This document shows positions 43,350 through 51,392 of a DNA stretch of 64,000 bases, piece by piece. Position numbers and translations under genes: made by a program. Position 1 is the first letter of the stretch. Every line of letters begins with the position of its first letter. The stretch comes from Duganella guangzhouensis. Lineage in GTDB: Bacteria; Pseudomonadota; Gammaproteobacteria; Burkholderiales; Burkholderiaceae_D. The stretch covers positions 186,001-250,000 of the forward strand of contig NZ_WKJK01000003.1 of the NCBI RefSeq assembly GCF_009674535.1, in the 5' to 3' direction. A model generated the notes under the pieces. It was not told the origin of the DNA. It was given only the letters and a program-made list of their open reading frames with translations, and did not search any database.

Positions 43350-44192
43350 ATGACGTATAAAAATGTTCTGGTCCATGCCGACCTGTCGCCGCACGCCACC
43401 AACCGTTACGACCTGGCCTGCCAGGTCGCCTACAGCCATGAAGCGCATCTGGTGGGTGCCGCCTTCACCGGCCTCAACACCGAGTACTACCGCAACGCGG
43501 CCTATGCCTACGGCGCCATGATCCCGCAAGTGGATTTGCCATTCATTAAGGACAATTGCGAAAAGGCATTGACGAGCTTTGCCGGCAAAGCCCATATCAG
43601 CGGCGCCAGCTACGAAGGCCGCAGCAGCGACGACGACGCCGAAACCGGGCTGGTGCTGCAAGCGCGCTACGCCGATCTGGTGGTGCTGAGCCAGAACGAT
43701 CCCGACCTGAGCGGTCCGGACTGGCTGCCCAAGCTGCCGGAACACATTTGCCTGCACAGCGGCCGGCCGGTGCTGCTGGTGCCGTACGCCGGCCATTACG
43801 CGCGCATCGACCAGCACGCGCTGGTGGCCTGGGACGGCAGCCGCGCCGCCACCCGCGCCGTCACCGACGCGCTGCCGCTGCTGCGCCGCAGTCAGCGCGT
43901 GACGCTGGCGGTGTTCAACGCCCAGCCGCACAACGGCGTGCATGGCGAACAGCCGGGCGCCGACATCGCGCTGTATCTGGCGCGTCATGGTGTCAAGGTG
44001 GAAGTATCGCAGCAGACCACGCCGCCGGAGCTGGATATCGGCAACGCGCTGCTATCGCTGGCGGCCGATCTCGGCGTCGACCTCCTGGTGATGGGCGCTT
44101 ATGGTCATCAGCGCTGGCGCGAAATCGTGCTGGGTGGCGTCACCCGCCGCGTGCTGCAGTCGATGACGGTACCGGTGCTGATGGCGCACTAA
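43350..44192 (+). CDS. Tandem UspA-family universal stress protein
   Basis: The 280-residue protein has two Usp domains. The first starts MTYKNVLVHADLSP. The second runs from about residue 160 (HALVAWDGSRAATRAV) and ends with the ATP-binding loop GAYGHQRWREIVLGGVTRRVL (G-x2-G-x9-G-T/S). Only the second repeat has a clear ATP loop; the first is degenerate at the same place. UspA proteins respond to stress or low oxygen. It starts behind AAGGAGAACC and has an FNR box upstream, so anaerobic induction is likely. Confidence 0.88.
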   Translation: MTYKNVLVHADLSPHATNRYDLACQVAYSHEAHLVGAAFTGLNTEYYRNAAYAYGAMIPQVDLPFIKDNCEKALTSFAGKAHISGASYEGRSSDDDAETGLVLQARYADLVVLSQNDPDLSGPDWLPKLPEHICLHSGRPVLLVPYAGHYARIDQHALVAWDGSRAATRAVTDALPLLRRSQRVTLAVFNAQPHNGVHGEQPGADIALYLARHGVKVEVSQQTTPPELDIGNALLSLAADLGVDLLVMGAYGHQRWREIVLGGVTRRVLQSMTVPVLMAH

Positions 44193-44202
44193 GCGGGGTG
44201 GC

Positions 44203-44901
44203 ATGCGTATCGATTCTTACCGTAGCAACTGTGAACGTTGTATCCACCTGGGGCTGTGCCGTGGCACGGCGGCCGATGAACAGATTGCCGGCCACCGGCT
44301 GCGGGTGCGCCGCCACGACAGCCTGTACCGCGCCGGCGAGCATCCGGGCAACCGGATTTACTGCATCCGCTCCGGCAGCTTCAAGCTGGTGATGGCGCGC
44401 CCCGGCGACACCGAACAGGTAATCGGCTTCGCCATGGCGCCCGACTTCCTCGGCCTGAACACGCTGGGCGCAGCCAGCCACGGCGCCAGCGCGGTGGCGC
44501 TGGAAGACAGCGAAGTGTGCGTCATCGATTGGGACCGGCAATCATTCCGTGGCCGCCGCCAGCCGATGCAGCGCGAGGGCTTGCATGCGCTGCTGGCCGG
44601 CGAAATCCGCCGCGCCCAGCAAGCAGCGATGCTGCTGCATCACACCCATTCGCGCCAGCGCATGGCCGAGCTCATGCTGAGTTTGTCGAACGCCTACCGC
44701 AGCAACGGCTATTCGGCGCTGCGCTTCCGGTTGCCGATGTCGCGCTGCGATATCGCCAGCTACATCGGCGTCAGCGCCGAGTGCGTGAGCCGGCTGCTGG
44801 ACCAGTTCCGCCGCCTCGGCATGCTGCAATTGCAGCGCCGCGATTTAACCCTGCTGGATCCGGACGCGCTGCAGCGCATGGCCGCCGGAATGGAAAGCTG
44901 A
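44203..44901 (+). CDS. FNR-type oxygen-sensing regulator, copy 1
   Basis: The 232-residue Crp/Fnr protein has the N-terminal cysteine cluster C10-x2-C13-x5-C19 and a fourth Cys at 106 in SEVCVIDW, matching the four ligands of the [4Fe-4S] cluster in FNR. The helix-turn-helix (MSRCDIASYIGVSAECVSRLL) keeps the Glu, Ser and Arg of FNR's recognition helix, so it should bind TTGAT-type boxes. It lies 10 bp after uspA and overlaps the next FNR gene by one base (TGATG). Confidence 0.88.
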   Translation: MRIDSYRSNCERCIHLGLCRGTAADEQIAGHRLRVRRHDSLYRAGEHPGNRIYCIRSGSFKLVMARPGDTEQVIGFAMAPDFLGLNTLGAASHGASAVALEDSEVCVIDWDRQSFRGRRQPMQREGLHALLAGEIRRAQQAAMLLHHTHSRQRMAELMLSLSNAYRSNGYSALRFRLPMSRCDIASYIGVSAECVSRLLDQFRRLGMLQLQRRDLTLLDPDALQRMAAGMES

Positions 44902-45656
44902 TGATGAGCCACCACTTACGCCTGGTTACGCCCGAACTGGCCGCCACCCTGCGCCGCTGCCAGGACTGTCCGCTCAGCCGCCTGTGCCTGGATGAAGCGC
45001 CGCCCGGCGCGGCGGCGCCGCTGCCATCGTGCGACGAGCAGCGCTGCGTGCATCTGGATGGCGGCCAGCATCTGTTCCGCGTGTCGGACGCGGTGGACCA
45101 GCAACTGCACATCATCCGCAGCGGCGACGTCAAGCTGTACCAGCACGGGCGCGACGGCGGCCAGCACATCATCGAATTCCTCGGGCCGGGCGCGTGGCTG
45201 GGGCTGGAGTCGCTCAATGAACAGCAGCGCCACGCCGGCGCGGTGGCGTTGACGCCGTGCGACGTCACCACCGTGCCGTATTCGATGCTGACCACGCTAT
45301 TGGACCGCCAGCCGCGCAGCGCCGAAGCCTTCGGCCAGTTGCTCAGTGATACCATCGCGCGTCACCAACAGCATGCGGCGATGTTGCGCAGTACCTCGGC
45401 GGTGCAGCGGGTGGCGCAGTTTCTGTTGCATCGGCTGGAGCAGGCGCCGCACGGCACGGCGGCGCGCGCCAGCTTGCCGATGTCGCGCCAGGACATCGCG
45501 GATTATCTGGGTTTGACTTCGTCCACCGTCAGCCGCTGCCTGAGCGCGCTGCGGCGGCGCGGTTGGCTCAGCATGGGCCAGCGCGCTTTCAGCCTGCCGG
45601 ACCAGCCGGCGGTGCAACAGGTGGCGGCCGGCATGCCGCTGGCGCTGGACGATTAA
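44901..45656 (+). CDS. FNR-type oxygen-sensing regulator, copy 2
   Basis: The 251-residue Crp/Fnr protein has C20-x2-C23-x5-C29, the same numbering as E. coli FNR, and a fourth Cys at 120 (TPCDVTTVP). There are also extra cysteines at 44 and 49. The recognition helix is TSSTVSRCLSALR: the Ser and Arg of FNR are kept, but the Glu is Ser, so its DNA specificity may differ from copy 1. Translation is coupled to copy 1. Its stop overlaps the convergent hemerythrin gene by 4 bp. Confidence 0.85.
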   Translation: MMSHHLRLVTPELAATLRRCQDCPLSRLCLDEAPPGAAAPLPSCDEQRCVHLDGGQHLFRVSDAVDQQLHIIRSGDVKLYQHGRDGGQHIIEFLGPGAWLGLESLNEQQRHAGAVALTPCDVTTVPYSMLTTLLDRQPRSAEAFGQLLSDTIARHQQHAAMLRSTSAVQRVAQFLLHRLEQAPHGTAARASLPMSRQDIADYLGLTSSTVSRCLSALRRRGWLSMGQRAFSLPDQPAVQQVAAGMPLALDD

Positions 45657-46075
45657 TGATGCATGCCGAGCGATTCGGCGCGCGCCCTGCCGGTGTGGGC
45701 GCGGCCAGCCACTTCCAGCGCGATCGCCAGCGCGGTATCGGCGGTGGCCAGATGCATCTCAAACCACGGCAATATCAGCGCCGCGACCTTGCGGCCGGCG
45801 GCGATATCGCCAGGTTTGAGTCCGTGCAGCGTGGCCAGCACGCGCGCGTGCTGCTCGCGGTGGCTGCGCGTGGCCGGATAATCGATGGCATCCATCAACT
45901 CTTCCTCGACCCGGAAATCCACTTCCAGGCACTCGACCAGCGCCGCCAGGTTGGCGTCAAACTCGTGGTCCGGGCCTTGCAGCAGTTGCTGGATCTGCTC
46001 CGCCAGCGCCGCATGCGCTTCATCGAACAGCGGAATGCCCAGCACCATGTCGGCACTTAACGCGTTGGTGTCCAT
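45653..46075 (-). CDS. Bacteriohemerythrin-like protein with one altered metal ligand
   Basis: The 140-residue four-helix protein starts behind AGGAGGAG. The di-iron ligands of bacteriohemerythrins map to H21 (FDEAHAAL), E57 (RVEEELM), H72 and H76 (SHREQH), H108 (FEMHL) and D113. The usual HFxxEE motif reads DFRVEE here, so the expected His at 53 is Asp. That may change oxygen binding toward peroxidase-like or sensing chemistry, or the site may be mono-iron. An FNR box upstream suggests induction at low oxygen. Confidence 0.85.
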   Translation of the reverse strand: MDTNALSADMVLGIPLFDEAHAALAEQIQQLLQGPDHEFDANLAALVECLEVDFRVEEELMDAIDYPATRSHREQHARVLATLHGLKPGDIAAGRKVAALILPWFEMHLATADTALAIALEVAGRAHTGRARAESLGMHH

Positions 46076-46133
46076 GATCTCCTCCTGATGGCTATGGCTG
46101 CCGCCACTATGCCGAAGCGGGCAAGCCAAATCC

Positions 46134-46147
46134 ATGATCCATATCAA
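46134..46147 (-). promoter_or_regulatory. FNR box upstream of the hemerythrin gene
   Basis: On the minus strand it reads TTGAT-ATGG-ATCAT, a 9 of 10 match to the FNR consensus, ending 58 bp before the hemerythrin ATG. It overlaps the last codons of the TerB-like gene. At -41.5, transcription would start near 46099, and a CATAGT -10 lies at about the right place. Confidence 0.7.
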
Positions 46148-46566
46148 GTTGACACAGATTGGCGCTCGCCGGCCGGGCGCACGAAGTTGGTCTCGGCGCC
46201 CCACACCGTCGCGGCGCGGCTCAGCAGCACCGCCTCGCCATCGGCCAGCCAGCCGTCGGCCTCGGCGATATTCCACATTGCCTGCAGCAGTTGGCGGCGC
46301 AGCGGCGGTTCCTGGATTTCGGCCAGCAAGGCGTCCAGCAACGGCGCGTCCAGCTGCACCGTGGTACCGGCGGCGGTAGCCAGCAAGTCGTCGCACAGAT
46401 GTTGAATCACCTCGCCGAACTGCTGCTCGTTCAGCGTGGTGTGCGGCTGCAACCGGGCGGCGGCCATGGCCTGCAGTTCGGCCGGCGCCAGATTGCCATC
46501 GCAGATGGCGGTGAGCGCCAGCAGACGCGCGGCGGCAAGGGTACTGTTGACGGGATAGCTACGCAT
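46144..46566 (-). CDS. TerB-like protein
   Basis: This 140-residue helical protein has the features of TerB-type proteins: an N-terminal LLALTAICDGNLAPAELQAM and a later LQAMWNIAEADGWLADGEAVLLSRAA with two acidic D-G-x-L/I-x-x-x-E signatures, one per half. These acidic motifs can bind divalent cations. It sits 27 bp after the TerC gene on the same strand, which supports the assignment; the family relation is by pattern only. The start follows AAAGGAGA. Confidence 0.6.
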   Translation of the reverse strand: MRSYPVNSTLAAARLLALTAICDGNLAPAELQAMAAARLQPHTTLNEQQFGEVIQHLCDDLLATAAGTTVQLDAPLLDALLAEIQEPPLRRQLLQAMWNIAEADGWLADGEAVLLSRAATVWGAETNFVRPAGERQSVST

Positions 46567-46593
46567 GGTTGAATCTCCTTTAATCAGTTTGAA

Positions 46594-47559
46594 TTACTTA
46601 GGGTCCGGCTTGCGCGATACCACTAGGCTGGCGACGCAGCTGGCGCCGATCAGCACGGCAATCACCAACAGCGAAGCTTGCACCGGCACGTGGTACCACG
46701 GCATGATCAGCATCTTGGTACCGATGAAGGTCAGCACCATGGCCAGGCCGTATTTGAGCAAGTGGAAGCGGTCGGCCACGTCCACCAGCAGGAAGTACAG
46801 CGCGCGCAGGCCCAGAATCGCAAACAGGTTGGACGTGAACACGATGAACGGATCGGTGGTGATGGCGAAGATGGCCGGGATCGAATCAACCGCGAAAATC
46901 AGGTCGGTCACCTCGATCAGCATCAGCACCAGCAGCAGCGGCGTGGCGTAGCGCAGGCCGTTCTTCATGACGAAGAATTTCTCGCCATGATCGCCATCGT
47001 CCAGCCGCATATGGCGGCGGGCGAAGCGGATCACCGGGTTGTTGACCACGTCCGGCTCTTTATCGGCCGCCACCATCATGCGCAGGCCGGTGTACAGCAG
47101 GAAGGCGCCAAACACGTACAGCACCCAGCTGAATTCGCTGATGACCCAGGCGCCGGCGCCGATCATGATGGCGCGCATGACGATCGCGCCCAGCACGCCG
47201 TAAATCAGCACCCGGCGCTGGTATTGCGCCGGTACCTGAAACGCCGAGAAGATCAGCAGGAACACGAACACGTTGTCGACCGACAGCGCTTTTTCGATCA
47301 GGTAGCCGGAAAAGAATTCCAGCGCCTTCTGGTCGGCCACGGCCTCGCCGGCGGTGTCCTTCAGATACCACCACAGGCCGGCATTGAACAGCAAGGCCAT
47401 GCTGACCCACACCAGCGACCAGATACCGGCCTCCTTGATGGTCACCTTGTGTGCCTTGTTTCCGCCAAACACAAACAGGTCCAGTGCCAGCATTACCAGC
47501 ACGAACCCGACAAAGGCGGCCCACATCGGGCCGCTGGCTATACTTTCCAGACCGTTCAT
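46594..47559 (-). CDS. TerC/Alx-family membrane protein
   Basis: The 321-residue polytopic protein has the TerC family marks EKALSVDNVFVFLLIF (the SxDN motif) and VTDLIFAVDSIPAIFAITTDPFIVFTSN, whose acidic residues within the membrane bind metal. Members include Alx/TerC metal exporters involved in Mn2+ efflux or metalation of exported proteins. It starts behind TTGGGAGA. The 106-bp upstream gap is too short and lacks the pattern for a yybP-ykoY Mn riboswitch. It is divergent from an NhaR-like gene. Confidence 0.88.
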   Translation of the reverse strand: MNGLESIASGPMWAAFVGFVLVMLALDLFVFGGNKAHKVTIKEAGIWSLVWVSMALLFNAGLWWYLKDTAGEAVADQKALEFFSGYLIEKALSVDNVFVFLLIFSAFQVPAQYQRRVLIYGVLGAIVMRAIMIGAGAWVISEFSWVLYVFGAFLLYTGLRMMVAADKEPDVVNNPVIRFARRHMRLDDGDHGEKFFVMKNGLRYATPLLLVLMLIEVTDLIFAVDSIPAIFAITTDPFIVFTSNLFAILGLRALYFLLVDVADRFHLLKYGLAMVLTFIGTKMLIMPWYHVPVQASLLVIAVLIGASCVASLVVSRKPDPK

Positions 47560-47665
47560 CGCACGTCTCCCAAGGACAATTTGAGTTCACTATACCGGCG
47601 CGAAAAACATCGTACAATTCGAACTTTCTGACGTATTACATCGAATTTTTCGAGGTATTTACGCG

Positions 47666-48568
47666 ATGGCCACACTCAACTTCAAACATTTGCGCTATTT
47701 CTGGATGGTGGCGCGGACTGGCAGCATCGCCCGCGCCGCAGATCAACTGCACCTGACGCCACAGTCGATTTCCGGCCAGTTGACCGAGTTTGCCGAGTCG
47801 CTGGGCGTGGAACTGTTCCGCAAGGCCGGCCGCAACCTGGAGCTGACCGACATGGGCCGCCGCATGCTGCGCCATGCCGACGACATCTTCAGCGCCAGCG
47901 ACGATCTGCTGGAACTGTTGCGCGACAAATCGCTGGCGGCCGTCATGCCGTTTCGCGTCGGCTGCGCCGACTCGGTCTCCAAGCTGATCGCCTTCCGGCT
48001 GGTGGAGCCGGCGCTGGCGCTGAAGGAGCCGGTCAAACTGATCTGCCGCGAAGGCCGGCTGGCCAGCCTGATCGCCGACCTGGCCGTGCACCGGCTCGAC
48101 CTGGTGATCGCCGACCGCCCGCTGCCGTCCCACCTCAGCGTGCGCGGGTATAACCACTTGCTGGGCGAAAGCAGCCTGACCGCGTTTGCCACCGCCGAAC
48201 TGGCGGCCCACATCGGTGCCGACTTCCCGGCCTGCCTGCACGGCGCGCCGATGCTGTTGCCGGGGGAGGATTTCGCCACCCACCAGCGGCTGCTGCAATG
48301 GCTGGCACAGAGCGGCGTTCATCCGCGCGTGGTCGGTGAATTCGACGACGGCGCCATGATGAATACCTTCGGCCAGACCGGCGCCGGTGTGTTCTTCGCG
48401 CCGACCGCGATTGCCGCCCAGGTGTGCGACCAATACCGCGTGGTGACGCTGGGCCGGATCGATAGCGTGGTCGAGCAGGTGTATGCGATTACCACCGAGC
48501 GCCGCCTCAGTCATCCGGCCACCATCGCCGTCAGCAACGTGGCGCGGGCTTTGCTGTTTGGCGTATAG
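47666..48568 (+). CDS. LysR-family regulator, NhaR-like
   Basis: The 300-residue protein has an N-terminal winged helix (HLRYFWMVARTGSIARAADQL, TPQSISGQLTEFAESLGVELF) and a ligand-binding domain. The LNFKHLRYFWMVA opening is typical of the NhaR branch, which responds to Na+ and pH in enterobacteria. It is divergent from terC with about 106 bp between start codons. It probably controls terC or itself; direct evidence is lacking. Confidence 0.82.
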   Translation: MATLNFKHLRYFWMVARTGSIARAADQLHLTPQSISGQLTEFAESLGVELFRKAGRNLELTDMGRRMLRHADDIFSASDDLLELLRDKSLAAVMPFRVGCADSVSKLIAFRLVEPALALKEPVKLICREGRLASLIADLAVHRLDLVIADRPLPSHLSVRGYNHLLGESSLTAFATAELAAHIGADFPACLHGAPMLLPGEDFATHQRLLQWLAQSGVHPRVVGEFDDGAMMNTFGQTGAGVFFAPTAIAAQVCDQYRVVTLGRIDSVVEQVYAITTERRLSHPATIAVSNVARALLFGV

Positions 48569-48602
48569 TGTGGCCTGACCTTACTGTCGAGAAAATAAAG
48601 TC

Positions 48603-51281
48603 ATGGATCAGCATTACCTTGCGCCCCTGTTCGCCCCCAAATCCATCGTGGTGTTTGCCGGCCCGCCGGACCGGCCGCAAGACCAGACCACGCAGGGCCG
48701 CGCGCTATGCTCCCAATTGCGCGATGGCGGCTACAACGGCGCCCTGACCTTCCTCGACGTCAGCATGACCGGCACCCTGGCCGACCTGGTGCAGTCGCGC
48801 GCCGACCTGGCGCTGATCGCGCTGCCGCATGAGGAACTGGCGTTCGCGCTGGAGGTGGCTGGCCGCATCCAGTGCAAATCGGCGTTGATCGTGTCGACCG
48901 GCGTGGCGCCGGCGCTGGCCAATGAGCTGCACGCCATCGCCCGCAAACACGGTATGTATCTGCTCGGTCCCAACAGTCTTGGCTTCCAGCGTCCGCGCCT
49001 GCAGTTGAACGCCGGCGTGACCGGCCGGCTGGCACAAAGCGGCAGCCTGGCGCTGATCTCGCAATCCGGGGCGCTGACCTCGGCCATCCTGGACTGGGCC
49101 GGTACCAACGCGGTCGGCCTGTCGGCGGTGGTTTCGCTCGGCCCCAACACGGCGGTGGACCTGGCGCAGACGCTGGACTTCCTGGCCACCGATCCGGCCA
49201 CCGAAAGCATCGTCATTTATATGGAAGGGATTACCGATGCCCGCCGCTTCCTGTCGGCGCTGCGTCTGACGGCCAACACCAAGCCGGTGGTCATCATCAA
49301 ATCCGGCAACGCGGCGGCGGCTTCGCGCGCGGCCGCCACCCACTCCGGCACCATGATCGGCAGCGATGAAGTGTTTGACGCCGCGCTGCGGCGGACCGGC
49401 GCGGTGCGGGTCAACACCTTTGTGCAGCTGTTCTCGGCCGCCAAATGCCTGGCCTCGCGCTACCGGCCGGTGGGACCGCGCCTGGCCATCATCAGCAACG
49501 GCGGCGGTCCCGGCGTGCTGGCCGCCGACTGGCTGGGTACTCTCGGGCTGCAACTGAGCCAACCCGGCGCCGACGCCGCGCTCGCACTGGCGGGTGAGCT
49601 GCCGCCCCATGCAACCTTGACCGACCTGCTCGACCTGTCGGAGGAAGCCAGCGGCCAGCACTACGCCGCCGCCATCCGCGCCTGCGCGCAAGACCCCAAT
49701 GTCGACGGCCTGCTGGTGATCTACTCGCCCAAACTGGATGGCGATCCGGTCGCGGTGGCGCAAGGGGTGCTGGATGCCGCCAAGGGATTGGGCAAGCCGC
49801 TGCTGGCCTGCTGGATGGGCGACGAGCGGGTGGCGCCGGCGCGCAAGCTGATCGCGCAAGCCGGCCTGGCCAACTTCCGCACGCCGGAAGCGGCGGTGGA
49901 TGGCTTCAGCAATATCGCCGCCTTTTATCAGAACCAGCAACTGCTGCAGCAAACCCCGCCGCCGCTGTCGCAACTGGCCAAGCCGGACCTGGAAGGCGCA
50001 CGCCGGCTGGTGGAAAGCGTGCTGGCCGAGCGCCGCAGCGTGCTGACCGAAATGGAATCGAAGGCGCTGCTGGCGGCCTTCCACATTCCGATCACCGCCA
50101 CCATGCCGGCGCGCAGCGGCGCCGAGGCGCTGCTGATCGCGGCGCAACTGGGCTATCCGGTGGCGCTGAAAATCGACTCGCCCGACATCAGCCACAAATC
50201 CGAAGTCCAGGGCGTGGTGCTGGACATCGCCGACGCCACCGCGCTCAGCGCCGCCTACGGCGACATGCTGGCCAATGTGCGCCGCCTGCAGCCGGACGCG
50301 CGCATCAACGGCGTAACGGTGCAGCGCATGGCCGGCAAGCGCGATGGCCGCGAGCTGTATATCGGCGTCGCCAGCGATCCGCTGTTTGGGCCGGTGATCG
50401 GCTTCGGCGCCGGCGGCACCATGGTGGAGCTGATCAACGACCGCGCGGTCGAGCTGCCGCCGCTGAATCAATTCCTGGCGCAGCGCCTGATTTCGCGCGC
50501 GCGCGTCGCCAGCACGCTGGGCGAATGGCGCGGCGCGCCGGCCGCCGACCTGCAGGCGATCGAACACATCCTGCTGCGCGTGTCCGAGATGGTGTGCGAG
50601 CTGCCGCAACTGCGCGAGCTGGATATCAACCCGCTGATCGTCGACCGCGCTGGCGTGCTGGCGGTGGATGCGCGCGTGGTGGTGGGCGCCGCGCCGCCAT
50701 CGGCACAGCGCTACGACCAACTGGCCATCATGCCGTATCCGTCCACCACCACCAGCGTGTGGCCGATGCGCGGCGGCGGCGAATACAAGCTGCGGCCGGT
50801 GCAGCCGACCGACGCCGAGATGCTGCAGTCGCTGGTGCGCGGCCTGACCGAGCAATCGCGCTACAACCGCTTCGCCTCCTCGCTGCGCGAGCTGTCGGTG
50901 CCGATGCTGGCGCGTTACACGCTGATTGACTACGACCGCGAAATGGCGCTGGTGGCGGTGCTGACCAACCGCGTGGCCGACGACGATGGCAGCTTCACCG
51001 AGACCGAGCAAATCATCGGCGTCTCGCGCTACATCGCCAATCCGGACCGCAGCAGCTGCGAATTCTCGCTGCTGGTGGACGACAAATTCAGCGGCCAAGG
51101 CCTGGGCACGCGGCTGATGCTGGAGATTATGGAGGTGGCGCGCGACAAGGGACTGAGCGAAATCGTCGGCTTGGTGCTGCGCAAGAACCGGCCGATGCTG
51201 AAACTGATGACCAGCCTGGGCTTCCAGATCCGCCCTTACGACGACGATCCCGAGTTCCAGCTGTGCAGCAAAGCACTGTGA
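48603..51281 (+). CDS. Acyl-CoA synthetase (ADP-forming)/GNAT acetyltransferase fusion (Pat-like)
   Basis: The 892-residue protein has a CoA-binding Rossmann-like domain (FAGPPDRPQDQT, LALISQSGALTSAILDWA), two ligase-like domains (ATHSGTMIGSDEVFDAALRR, ISNGGGPGVLAADWLG), an ATP-grasp domain (LGYPVALKIDSPDISHKSEVQGVVL, GAGGTMVELINDRAVELPPLN), and a C-terminal GNAT domain (LLVDDKFSGQGLGTRLMLEIME, the acetyl-CoA motif Q-x-x-G-x-G). This is the large protein-lysine acetyltransferase (Pat/YfiQ) architecture, which acetylates and inhibits metabolic enzymes such as acetyl-CoA synthetase. It starts 34 bp after the LysR gene. Confidence 0.88.
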   Translation: MDQHYLAPLFAPKSIVVFAGPPDRPQDQTTQGRALCSQLRDGGYNGALTFLDVSMTGTLADLVQSRADLALIALPHEELAFALEVAGRIQCKSALIVSTGVAPALANELHAIARKHGMYLLGPNSLGFQRPRLQLNAGVTGRLAQSGSLALISQSGALTSAILDWAGTNAVGLSAVVSLGPNTAVDLAQTLDFLATDPATESIVIYMEGITDARRFLSALRLTANTKPVVIIKSGNAAAASRAAATHSGTMIGSDEVFDAALRRTGAVRVNTFVQLFSAAKCLASRYRPVGPRLAIISNGGGPGVLAADWLGTLGLQLSQPGADAALALAGELPPHATLTDLLDLSEEASGQHYAAAIRACAQDPNVDGLLVIYSPKLDGDPVAVAQGVLDAAKGLGKPLLACWMGDERVAPARKLIAQAGLANFRTPEAAVDGFSNIAAFYQNQQLLQQTPPPLSQLAKPDLEGARRLVESVLAERRSVLTEMESKALLAAFHIPITATMPARSGAEALLIAAQLGYPVALKIDSPDISHKSEVQGVVLDIADATALSAAYGDMLANVRRLQPDARINGVTVQRMAGKRDGRELYIGVASDPLFGPVIGFGAGGTMVELINDRAVELPPLNQFLAQRLISRARVASTLGEWRGAPAADLQAIEHILLRVSEMVCELPQLRELDINPLIVDRAGVLAVDARVVVGAAPPSAQRYDQLAIMPYPSTTTSVWPMRGGGEYKLRPVQPTDAEMLQSLVRGLTEQSRYNRFASSLRELSVPMLARYTLIDYDREMALVAVLTNRVADDDGSFTETEQIIGVSRYIANPDRSSCEFSLLVDDKFSGQGLGTRLMLEIMEVARDKGLSEIVGLVLRKNRPMLKLMTSLGFQIRPYDDDPEFQLCSKAL

Positions 51282-51349
51282 AGTGCTTGGAAGAACTTGA
51301 TCTTGCGCATTTATAAGTAAAACTACGCAGCATAGACTGGTGCCCAGCG

Positions 51350-51369
51350 CGGCGCGCCTTCGCGCGCCG
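51350..51369 (+). other. Stable hairpin in the leader of the diguanylate cyclase gene
   Basis: CGGCGCGC-CTTC-GCGCGCCG forms an 8-bp perfect GC stem with a four-base loop, 24 bp before the ATG. There is no following T-run, so it is not a typical terminator of the preceding gene. It may affect mRNA stability or translation. Confidence 0.35.
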
Positions 51370-51392
51370 GCCAACCTGGAGCACCAGCCCGC

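Noticed and set aside
47560..47665. Possible yybP-ykoY manganese riboswitch upstream of terC
   Set aside because: The gap is only 106 bp and shared with a divergent LysR gene, and none of the conserved riboswitch core is visible.
51297..51310. FNR-like half-site TTGAT-CTTG-CGCAT before the globin-coupled cyclase
   Set aside because: The right half matches at only two of five positions. The oxygen theme makes it tempting, but the site is too weak.
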